IMG/VR virus record: IMGVR_UViG_3300036846_000450
Coordinates: 1 to 51,032 of that record
DNA: 51,032 nucleotides
Reading direction: 5' to 3' (one strand)
From: a virus
Shown: in pieces, positions 6,870 through 13,321 of the stretch
How positions within the stretch are numbered: the stretch's first letter is position 1
Layout: each line of letters starts with the position of its first letter
Notes under the pieces: generated by a model
Seen by the model: only the letters and a program-made list of their open reading frames with translations
Databases searched by the model: none
Told to the model about the DNA's origin: nothing
Made by a program: the position numbers and the translations under genes

Positions 6870-7435
6870 TCCGATATTGCTCTCTTCAGCCGGCCCAGAG
6901 CGGCCTCGAGCTCGGGGTCGATCGCGATCGGGACCGGTTTTTGCGCTGGCACCAAGGGAAAAGATTCTTGGCCTGCGGTTCCAGGCTTAATTTCGGACTT
7001 AGACCTTTGCACGTCGGGGACCGCCGCGAACTGGTAGGCATTGGAAGTCCGCAGCACCCGCGAGCGCTGGCCGTGCTGGCCCTGGCCGAACAGGTTTAGG
7101 ACCGTCTCATAGACGCGCTTGATGCGATGGACCCAGGTCAGCAGGCCAGAGGCCTCGAGCGCTTTGATGGCCTCGTAGACCGTCGAGCGGGCGCAGCGGG
7201 CCTTATCCGCAATCGCCTCGTAGGATGGGAAGCACCAGCCGCTGTGGGCGTTGTGGAAGCCGTACAGGAGCGCCTCCAGGACCGCTACGTGCTTCGCCGT
7301 GAGCGCGCCATAGTGCTTGCGCTCCTCGGTTCGACGCATCAGCGCCCTCGCCTGGCGCATCAGGTTGGCTTTCTGGTGCCCGGTCATCGGGCGCGGTCGG
7401 CCGTAGCCGAATAGCTTCTCGCGTTTTGTCGTCAT
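6866..7435 (-). CDS. replication-initiator-like winged-helix protein
   Basis: 189 residues from the ATG at 7435 (ribosome site GGGGG just before it). Residues 45-105 form a winged helix of the type seen in replication initiators and plasmid Rep proteins: S-Y-E-A-I-A-D-K-A-R-C-A-R-S-T-V-Y-E-A-I-K-A-L as recognition region. The place argues for a plasmid replication role: it lies beside a repeat array and a ParA gene. It might instead be a transcription factor of the same fold. Its leader carries several hairpins, described separately. Confidence 0.6.
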   Translation of the reverse strand: MTTKREKLFGYGRPRPMTGHQKANLMRQARALMRRTEERKHYGALTAKHVAVLEALLYGFHNAHSGWCFPSYEAIADKARCARSTVYEAIKALEASGLLTWVHRIKRVYETVLNLFGQGQHGQRSRVLRTSNAYQFAAVPDVQRSKSEIKPGTAGQESFPLVPAQKPVPIAIDPELEAALGRLKRAISD

Positions 7436-7439
7436 TGGT

Positions 7440-7451
7440 CCCCCGTGGGGG
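7440..7451 (-). promoter_or_regulatory. palindrome covering the Rep ribosome-binding site
   Basis: CCCCCGTGGGGG: five C and five G around a two-base centre. On the rep message the G run is the Shine-Dalgarno, so folding would hide it from the ribosome. Confidence 0.45.
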
Positions 7452-7529
7452 CCGCGCCACTCACCAGGCAAAGCTCCGCCGATCGGGAGAACGTCGTGTT
7501 TCCCGTTGACGTGTTCTGCGAGGTGTGGG

Positions 7530-7562
7530 AGAACCGGGGCTGTCAGGGGCTCCGGTTTTTTG
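7530..7562 (+). terminator. plus-strand hairpin with T6 tract in the rep leader
   Basis: AACCGG and CCGGTT pair around a G-rich loop and are followed directly by TTTTTT. On the plus strand this would end a transcript that is antisense to the rep leader. Confidence 0.5.
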
Positions 7563-7580
7563 GTTCTCCCCCACCATTTC

Positions 7581-7608
7581 AAAAGACCGCCCGGCAAGGC
7601 GGTCTTTT
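7581..7608. terminator. strong symmetric 11-bp stem-loop
   Basis: AAAAGACCGCC (7581-7591) pairs perfectly with GGCGGTCTTTT (7598-7608) around a six-base loop. With A-run and T-run at the ends it can stop transcription in either direction, and would separate the rep and par units. Confidence 0.75.
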
Positions 7609-7753
7609 TCGTTTCAGGCGTGCCGTTGCGGCCCTGCTCTCCTTGCGAATCGAATGTACCGATTTATCAGATTCGCCGCAGTCCGGCGAAAGGCGATTGC
7701 CTATGCCTTTGTAAGACCTCACCCGTAAATCTGGCGTTAACGACTATGCTATA

Positions 7754-7929
7754 GCAGTGTCGCTGCTGACAGCGGTGTCACCGCTGTGCAGCTGCGTCAC
7801 CGCTGTGTGGTGGTGTCATCGCTGAATGGCAGCGTCACTGCTCCATGGCAGCGTCACTGCTGACACTGCTGAAAGGCAGTGTCGACACTGTCAGCAGTGT
7901 CGGCAGCGTCACCACTACACGGCAGTGTC
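7754..7929. repeat. array of ten GCRGYGTC repeats, candidate centromere/iterons
   Basis: Ten direct copies of an 8-base motif (GCAGTGTC, GCAGCGTC and close variants) start at 7754, 7772, 7791, 7810, 7829, 7848, 7876, 7894, 7903 and 7922, most of them 18-19 bases apart, with inverted copies (gacactgc, gacactg) between. Each is usually followed by CACTGCTG or CGCTGCTG. The array lies directly upstream of parA. In type Ib partition systems the ribbon-helix-helix partner binds such repeats there as centromere and operator; an iteron role for the nearby Rep is the alternative. Confidence 0.75.
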
Positions 7930-7974
7930 AGCATGGTCAGCATCGTCAACACTAAACAGCAATTGGGGAACCTT

Positions 7975-8622
7975 ATGAAAACGATAGCCTTCGTGACGCA
8001 AAAGGGAGGGTCGGGCAAGACGACCTTGTCGGCGTCGATCGCCGTGGCCGCGACAGAAGCAGGTGAAAATGTCGTGGCGCTGGACCTGGATCCGCAGGGA
8101 TCCCTGGCCCGCTGGGGCAGTCGGCGCGAGCTCGAGGCGCCCCTCATCGATCGCCTGGGCGACGATCGCTTGGCGCAGCTGCCGCAGATCCTGCAGGCGT
8201 TGAAGGCAAAAGGGTACACCCTGGTGATTCTCGATTTCCCTGGTCATCTGTCGACCGCCGGCAATCTGGCCCTCGAAAGCATCGACCTCGCGATGGTGCC
8301 GACCCGGCCGACGACGCTCGACCTCCAGGCCGCGATGCCGACCACCCAGACGCTAGCCCAATTCCAGAAGCCGTTTCTGTTCGTGCTGAGCCAGTGCCTG
8401 CCGGGCACCAAGGCCCGCGCCAACGAGGCCGCCGCCGGCCTGGCGAGCCTGGGTGTGCTTGCCGATTCGATGATCGTGCAGCGTATCGACCACCAGGACG
8501 CCCTGGCGGCCGGCAAGGGCGTGACCGAATTTGCCCCGTACGGAAAGGCCGCCGAAGAGATTCGCGCCCTGTGGGCCTCCATTAGCAAGGCCCTGGCGCC
8601 TCAGAAGGAGCTCGTCGCATGA
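7975..8622 (+). CDS. parA: ParA-type partition ATPase
   Basis: 215 residues. The deviant Walker A K-G-G-S-G-K-T-T is at 10-17, the D-L-D-P-Q-G block at 37-42 and Walker B V-I-L-D-F-P-G at 84-90. It lacks an N-terminal DNA-binding domain, as in small type Ib ParA proteins that move plasmids over the nucleoid together with a small partner. The ATG at 7975 is chosen because it gives the usual M-K-T-I-A-F start and follows a ggggaa ribosome site; longer starts would run into the repeat array. The partner gene overlaps its stop by ATGA. Confidence 0.9.
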   Translation: MKTIAFVTQKGGSGKTTLSASIAVAATEAGENVVALDLDPQGSLARWGSRRELEAPLIDRLGDDRLAQLPQILQALKAKGYTLVILDFPGHLSTAGNLALESIDLAMVPTRPTTLDLQAAMPTTQTLAQFQKPFLFVLSQCLPGTKARANEAAAGLASLGVLADSMIVQRIDHQDALAAGKGVTEFAPYGKAAEEIRALWASISKALAPQKELVA

Positions 8623-8969
8623 AGCGTCCATCCCTGGCTGACGTCCTGAACGAACCCAGCATCCTGCCGGACCCGCAGCCGCCGCAGCAGCCAGTGCAAC
8701 AGCAAGCGCAGCCGGCCAAGCCGGCCAAGCGACCGCAGATCGTCCGCAATCAGCCGCCGCAGCCATCGTCCGACATCGTGCGGACCTCGATCTACATCTC
8801 GCGCGAGTCGCACGAGCGGCTGCGCGAGATCGCGTTCGCAACACGGAGGAGGGTCCACAGCCTGATCGTCGAAGGCATCGACAAGGTCGTCGCCGATTAC
8901 GGCCACTCCGAATCGGCGCGCGTCAAACTTGGCCCCAAGAGTTGGAAGCGACTGCGGGACGAGGGGTAG
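8619..8969 (+). CDS. ribbon-helix-helix partition partner (ParB/ParG-like)
   Basis: 116 residues. The first 50 are flexible, rich in Gln, Pro and Lys, as expected for the arm that stimulates ParA. Residues about 53-95 form a ribbon-helix-helix: R-T-S-I-Y-I-S-R-E-S-H-E-R-L as strand and first helix, then R-R-V-H-S-L-I-V-E-G-I-D. It is coupled to parA and most likely binds the repeats upstream, doing both segregation and autoregulation. Not related in sequence to HTH-type ParB. Confidence 0.75.
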   Translation: MKRPSLADVLNEPSILPDPQPPQQPVQQQAQPAKPAKRPQIVRNQPPQPSSDIVRTSIYISRESHERLREIAFATRRRVHSLIVEGIDKVVADYGHSESARVKLGPKSWKRLRDEG

Positions 8970-8983
8970 GCGTCAAACAGAAC

Positions 8984-9019
8984 GGACCTCCCCAAAGGCT
9001 TATGCCCGCGGGGAGGGCC
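8984..9019 (+). terminator. hairpin after the par operon
   Basis: CCTCCCC (8987-8993) pairs with GGGGAGG (9010-9016), with an inner GGC/GCC stem around a TTAT loop. It lies between the converging par genes and the membrane protein gene. There is no T-tract of note, so it is a likely, not certain, terminator. Confidence 0.5.
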
Positions 9020-9047
9020 TTCTCGGACATGGAACCGAAAATAATTT

Positions 9048-9257
9048 TCATCTCAGCCGCGGCATGCCGCCATCGACGCCGATCAGACTGAGCAGCATAA
9101 AAATGACGATCAGCACGCCAACCGCAATGATCGCCACGCGGGCGATGCGGTGGAACGGCTCGGGGATCGGTACCTGATCGATCAGCCAGAGCAGCAGGCC
9201 GACGACCAGGCCAAGCACCACGATATAGATCACGAGATAGACGAGGCTCTGGATCAT
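9048..9257 (-). CDS. two-span membrane protein, holin-like
   Basis: 69 residues with two membrane helices (about 4-24 and 36-57) split by a short polar turn with P-I-P-E-P-F-H-R-I. The protein at 32917-33198 keeps L-P-E-P-F-A-R-I-I in the same place and has the same two-helix build, so they are relatives. A small double-span protein at the end of a late operon fits a holin, but no lysis gene adjoins it. ATGA coupling to the upstream gene; ribosome site GGAGAC. Confidence 0.6.
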   Translation of the reverse strand: MIQSLVYLVIYIVVLGLVVGLLLWLIDQVPIPEPFHRIARVAIIAVGVLIVIFMLLSLIGVDGGMPRLR

Positions 9258-9454
9258 GGCGTCTCCTTTCTCGGTGCAAGACACCGCTCTGTGATTTGCG
9301 TCAGCAGCGCATCCTTGCGCTCGACCGCCTGCACGATCTCGCGCAAGCCGTAGAGACCGGCGAGCAAAAACAGCGCGTTGATGGTCACCAGTGACAGCGC
9401 CAGGGGCTCACTGCGCAGCGCCTCGATCAGCGTGCGCGAAAGTTGCCTGATCAC
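9254..9454 (-). CDS. small single-span membrane protein (GTG start)
   Basis: 66 residues; a hydrophobic helix at about 18-38 (A-L-S-L-V-T-I-N-A-L-F-L-L-A-G-L) followed by a charged helix. The GTG start overlaps the upstream stop as GTGA. With the next gene it forms a small membrane pair at the end of the late block in this arm; holin/antiholin or spanin-like roles are guesses. Confidence 0.55.
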   Translation of the reverse strand: MIRQLSRTLIEALRSEPLALSLVTINALFLLAGLYGLREIVQAVERKDALLTQITERCLAPRKETP

Positions 9455-9729
9455 TGCAGCCTCTCAAGCTTCTTACGGAAATCGCCGATCTCGATCGGCG
9501 GCACGCCTTCGAGCGAGCGGATGCGGTTCTCGTGCTCGAACAGCACCACGTCCTGCACCGGATCATCGACCGGCGGCGGTGCGGGCGGCACGTGAGGATC
9601 GGGCACGCCGCCATCGGCGAGCCAGGCGTCGTATGCGATCCGGTCGCGGTTGCCGGGATCGTTCGGGATGCTCGCCTGATCGGCGGTGCGGATCACGATA
9701 TCGGTCGCGGTTAATCGATAGTCAGCCAT
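9451..9729 (-). CDS. tail-fibre-assembly-like protein
   Basis: 92 residues. The first half has the style of XkdW/fibre-assembly proteins: D-I-V-I-R-T-A-D-Q-A-S-I-P-N-D-P-G-N-R-D and Y-D-A-W-L-A-D-G-G-V-P-D-P, followed by a proline hinge and a helix with H-E-N-R-I-R-S-L-E-G. The start at 9729 overlaps the fibre stop as TGATG. Bases 9482-9608 recur exactly at the right edge of the window, where the C terminus differs (F-R-R-R-L-Q-G instead of F-R-K-K-L-E-R-L-Q), so two versions of the gene end exist. Confidence 0.65.
   Translation of the reverse strand: MADYRLTATDIVIRTADQASIPNDPGNRDRIAYDAWLADGGVPDPHVPPAPPPVDDPVQDVVLFEHENRIRSLEGVPPIEIGDFRKKLERLQ
9482..9608. repeat. 127-bp exact repeat, internal copy
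   Basis: Identical to 50906-51032, the last 127 bases of the window. The base before each copy differs (a against g), and upstream of that the sequences diverge. Probably the overlap left by an assembler at k=127 rather than a biological repeat. Confidence 0.95.
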
Positions 9730-11441
9730 CACATCCTCGCATCCGCGATCAGGGTCTCGCCGAAGGAATAGGCGTCACCTGCGGCAGCAGCGGTGAGCGA
9801 CAGGCCGATCATATTGGCGTCAATCGGCCCGTAGGTGAGGCTCAGAACGTTGCTGCGGCCGCTGGTCGAGCCCGTCACTGTCGGCGCGGCGCGCATCGGC
9901 ACCGGGAGATTGTAGGAAATGCCAAAAATCTGGTTGGCCGCCGCCGCAGCGAAACGCGCGAGCTGGAGCGCCTTGAAATAATAGCGCTGGCACAGCGCCA
10001 GCTCCTGATCGTAGGGACGCATGATGTGCGCCAAGCGATCATAGGTCGGACCTTCGCTACCGGCGACGACATGGAGCCCGGTGATGTGGATGGTGGCGCC
10101 GACAGCACCAGCAAAAAAATTCTGCGAGGTCGCGGGCGTACCCATAAAGCCGCCCGCCTGCCACACGCCGTTCACACCCTGCCACGATGACCCGGCGCCA
10201 AAGCTGAAGTTGATCAGCATGCCCGCGAGGTTGCCGATCTCCCACACGCCGGTCGTGTCGGGCGGCACGGTGACCTGACAAAAATTCCAGGCGGCAGCGC
10301 AGACAAAATCCTTGAGGAAGGTTCGGTTCGACGCATTGTTGCGGATGCCCATCGTGACCGTGCCAGCGACGCCGCAGTACAGCCAGAAGCTGATCGTCAC
10401 CGGGACCGCATAGGTCGTACCCCAGCCGAGCTTCTTGCAGCGATAGCCCTCGATGCGCGTCTGCGCGAGGACGTAGTCGCCCGCCGCGAAGCCTGCCGGG
10501 ATTACGGCCGTTGACTGCAGAGCCATCGTGGTGCCGGTCGGGCCAATGGCATATTGCGCGCCTTGCAAGCCGCCACCGGCACGCACGAAGCCGCCATACC
10601 ATTGATCCGTGACGTAGGTGGCACCCGTCAGTGGCACCCAGGTTTGCGCATTCTGCTGGCTGACCTCGTTGTTGCCGTTGATCTGCAGGCCGTTGTACGC
10701 CATGGCGTCGAACGGCGCCGCGTAGATGTTCTGGCGCGCCTGGACCAGCTGCGGCCCCGTCAGCGCCTGGACCAAATCATAGTGCACGGTGCCGGCGGCC
10801 GCGCCCGATGCGGCGCTGTCGACATACTGCTTCGGCGCAGCCTCCAACGGGTTGGCCGGATTGCCCGGTAGCACCAGCACGCCGGTCATGGTGTCGCCGG
10901 CCTTGGCGACCTTGGTGTCGGCATATTGCTTGGTCGCCGCCTGCAGCGCGGTCGTGGGATCGCCGCTCAACGTCAGCAGGCCGGTCATGGTGTCGCCGGC
11001 CTTCTGCACGTAATCGCCGATCGCGAATGCGCTCCAGACGCCGCCGCTCATGATGCGGACATACTTCGCGTGCGCGGGATCGGTGAGGTCGCGCGCCTCG
11101 ATCACCATGTTGCTGGCGTCGGCGGCGTAGCAGATGCCGGCGAAGGCATGGCCCGCGACCGGCGCGGCGGTGGCCGTCGTCGCGGCGTAGAACGAGCCCG
11201 GCACGAATGTGTCGCTGGAGAAATTGGTGATGACCTGCTTGGACTTTTCCGCCAGGAGATTTTGCAGCGCCTGGTCGGCCGACGACGCGCCGGTGCCGCC
11301 GGCAACGATTGGGCGCGGCAGGTTGAGATCCTGTTCGACGTCGGCGACATTGGCATTGTATTTCGCGCTGTCGATCGTGGTGTCGCTGACCGCGTCGGTG
11401 CCGACAGGACGATGATAGATGTTTGATCCGTCGCGCGGCAT
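9729..11441 (-). CDS. tail fibre / receptor-binding protein
   Basis: 570 residues. Two copies of the K-A-G-D-T-M-T-G repeat with the K-Q-Y-A/V-D ending (about 147-175 and 180-208) mark a phage fibre shaft. The N terminus should attach to the tail and the long Gly/Ala-rich C-terminal part (about 250-570), rich in W, Y and F, looks like a carbohydrate-binding head. Its likely chaperone follows with a TGATG overlap. The start overlaps the previous stop as TAATG. Host range is expected to depend on it. Confidence 0.85.
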   Translation of the reverse strand: MPRDGSNIYHRPVGTDAVSDTTIDSAKYNANVADVEQDLNLPRPIVAGGTGASSADQALQNLLAEKSKQVITNFSSDTFVPGSFYAATTATAAPVAGHAFAGICYAADASNMVIEARDLTDPAHAKYVRIMSGGVWSAFAIGDYVQKAGDTMTGLLTLSGDPTTALQAATKQYADTKVAKAGDTMTGVLVLPGNPANPLEAAPKQYVDSAASGAAAGTVHYDLVQALTGPQLVQARQNIYAAPFDAMAYNGLQINGNNEVSQQNAQTWVPLTGATYVTDQWYGGFVRAGGGLQGAQYAIGPTGTTMALQSTAVIPAGFAAGDYVLAQTRIEGYRCKKLGWGTTYAVPVTISFWLYCGVAGTVTMGIRNNASNRTFLKDFVCAAAWNFCQVTVPPDTTGVWEIGNLAGMLINFSFGAGSSWQGVNGVWQAGGFMGTPATSQNFFAGAVGATIHITGLHVVAGSEGPTYDRLAHIMRPYDQELALCQRYYFKALQLARFAAAAANQIFGISYNLPVPMRAAPTVTGSTSGRSNVLSLTYGPIDANMIGLSLTAAAAGDAYSFGETLIADARM

Positions 11442-13321
11442 TATTGCTGCTCCTGGTAGAGGCGATTGCCGGTGGTGTTGTAGAGGAGCGCGTTCGCGAC
11501 CGCGTCGCGCATGGCGCCGCCGGCCCCGAGATTGAGCGCATTGCGCGCGACGTCACCGCCGAGCCCAGCGCCAGGTCCGGGCACCATCGGGGCCATTGCA
11601 GCGCGCGAGGCGTATTCCGGCGACCGCGTGCGCAGCTGCTCGGCAAATCTCTCGGCCCCGGCCTGCGCCGCCCTGTTGCCGGCAGTGCGCAAAGCCCGAC
11701 CGGTCAGCCCGAGCGCCAGGCCTCCGGCGGCGCCGGCCCAGGGATCACCGCCATAGAGGTAGGTGCCGAGCGCACCACCGGCGACACCGCCGCCACCCAT
11801 GACAACGGCGCGGCCGAGGCCGCCGCCGCCGCCCAGCATGTTGCCGAGTTCGCGCAGATTGTTGGCGCGGGCCGAGCCGCGGATCAGTCCCTCGACGCCG
11901 GCCTGCTCGGGAGGGGTGAAGCCGCCGAATTCGTCTCGACGGGAGGCAGCCTGTAGATTTTGTCGGAGGCGATTTTCAAAGTTGAGCCCGCTATGGGTCG
12001 CGGCGGCATCGTTGAGAGTTTTGTCGACCTGGTTGGTGATGGTGTCGGAGCGGTAGGCGGCGCCGAAGTTTCCCTTGCCGCGCTGGTGGAGGAGGGCCGC
12101 AGCCGCCGCATCGCGCGCAGTCGTGCCTGAAGCCAGCGAAGCAGGGTCGGGCCGAGTGAGAATTCGTTCGACCTGCTTGCCCGCGATCGTGCCAGCTCGC
12201 TCATCAGTGGGTTTGCCGGCGGCGCCGGCCTCGTATAGCTCGCCGCGGAGGCTGGCGATTTCCCTGGGGCGCATGACGGCTTGCCAGGAGTTGGGGGCGC
12301 CTGAGACCTGGCCGGGGGCGGTGACGCTCCCAGGCGTAGGGCCGGCGGCGTTGAGGGCGTTGACATTGGCAATGTCGGTGCGGCCTTCGTCGGCCAGGCT
12401 GCCAAGTTTGTCGATCGTTCTGGGGGCATCTCGGCCATACTTGCTCCAGTTGGCGTTCGCCATGTTGTCCAGGTGATCGACAACGTAGCCAGTGTCATAT
12501 GAGACTGGCAAGCGGTCGCGGGCCCGGTAATCGCGAGCGCCGAGTGTGCGCAGTTCATCCGACGTCGGCACGACCGCGGACGAGCGCGGCGTCACATTGG
12601 CCACCGCACCAAACGGCGCGCCGAACGCACCGCCGAGCACACCGCCGACCAGGGCGCGCTCGCCCATCTGGCTTGCCGTTGGCGCATTGCCGGCGCCCTG
12701 GATGGCGCCCAGCGTCGCGCCCTCAGCCCCGTAGCCGGCGATGCGCGCCAGGGCCGGCGTAACGCCTGTGCCAGCCCCGCCGAGACGGGCTGCCAGGCTG
12801 CCGCCAAAGCCACCGCGGACGCCGGCGAGCGCCCCGACAGTCTCCGCGACGTCGCCCAGCGTGCCTGTGTTTTCAACCGCGCCCGCGCTCGCCAGCTGCT
12901 CGCGCGCCCTGTTGTAGCGGTAGCCCTCGGCCGGATTGAGCGTCCCCTGACGGAGCATCTCGAATGGCGTCAGCGCGGCCGCCGCGGCGGTATCGCCCCA
13001 GCCCAGCGTGGCGCCGCGCACCAGGCGCCGGGTGTAGCCCTCCGTCAGCGGGGCATCACCGGTCTTGAGCAGCCGGTCGCGCTCGTCAATCGCGGCTTGC
13101 TGATACTTGTCCGGGACGGCCGGGCCGCCGGTGACGAGGCTCGACGGCGCCGGGGGTGCCGTGCGTTCGAACAGCGCGCGTGAGGGCGAGATGGTTTGCG
13201 GATTGAATTCGGCAAACGGGTCCGCGGCGGCGCCGCTCGTGAACACACCAGGCTGGGCGCTCGCCGGCGGTGCCGCTTGGACAGGTTGCGGATCGAATTC
13301 CGCCCAGGGATCGTCACTCAT
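11441..13321 (-). CDS. internal virion / ejection-type protein with Gly zippers
   Basis: 626 residues. It starts with an acidic segment holding two similar W/F-A-E-F-(D/N)-P-Q-(P/T) pieces and has a long middle with Gly/Ala-rich hydrophobic stretches (for example around 215-250 and 515-560) that could cross a membrane. That layout is known from ejection proteins that line a channel through the cell envelope in short-tailed phages. No enzyme motif seen. It lies between the transglycosylase protein and the fibre, ATGA-coupled to the former. Confidence 0.6.
   Translation of the reverse strand: MSDDPWAEFDPQPVQAAPPASAQPGVFTSGAAADPFAEFNPQTISPSRALFERTAPPAPSSLVTGGPAVPDKYQQAAIDERDRLLKTGDAPLTEGYTRRLVRGATLGWGDTAAAAALTPFEMLRQGTLNPAEGYRYNRAREQLASAGAVENTGTLGDVAETVGALAGVRGGFGGSLAARLGGAGTGVTPALARIAGYGAEGATLGAIQGAGNAPTASQMGERALVGGVLGGAFGAPFGAVANVTPRSSAVVPTSDELRTLGARDYRARDRLPVSYDTGYVVDHLDNMANANWSKYGRDAPRTIDKLGSLADEGRTDIANVNALNAAGPTPGSVTAPGQVSGAPNSWQAVMRPREIASLRGELYEAGAAGKPTDERAGTIAGKQVERILTRPDPASLASGTTARDAAAAALLHQRGKGNFGAAYRSDTITNQVDKTLNDAAATHSGLNFENRLRQNLQAASRRDEFGGFTPPEQAGVEGLIRGSARANNLRELGNMLGGGGGLGRAVVMGGGGVAGGALGTYLYGGDPWAGAAGGLALGLTGRALRTAGNRAAQAGAERFAEQLRTRSPEYASRAAMAPMVPGPGAGLGGDVARNALNLGAGGAMRDAVANALLYNTTGNRLYQEQQ

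Larger units (their letters stand above)
7436..7753. other. noncoding leader between rep and the repeat array
   Basis: No gene with coding character is seen in these 318 bases. They hold the palindrome at the rep ribosome site, a plus-strand terminator-like hairpin ending in six T at about 7551-7562, and a strong symmetric hairpin at 7581-7608. This arrangement recalls plasmid leaders controlled by an antisense RNA; no promoter for such an RNA is certain. Confidence 0.45.

Noticed and set aside
7754-7929. CRISPR array
   Set aside because: Repeats are 8 bases with about 11-base spacers that are themselves similar; no cas genes. The parA context explains them better.
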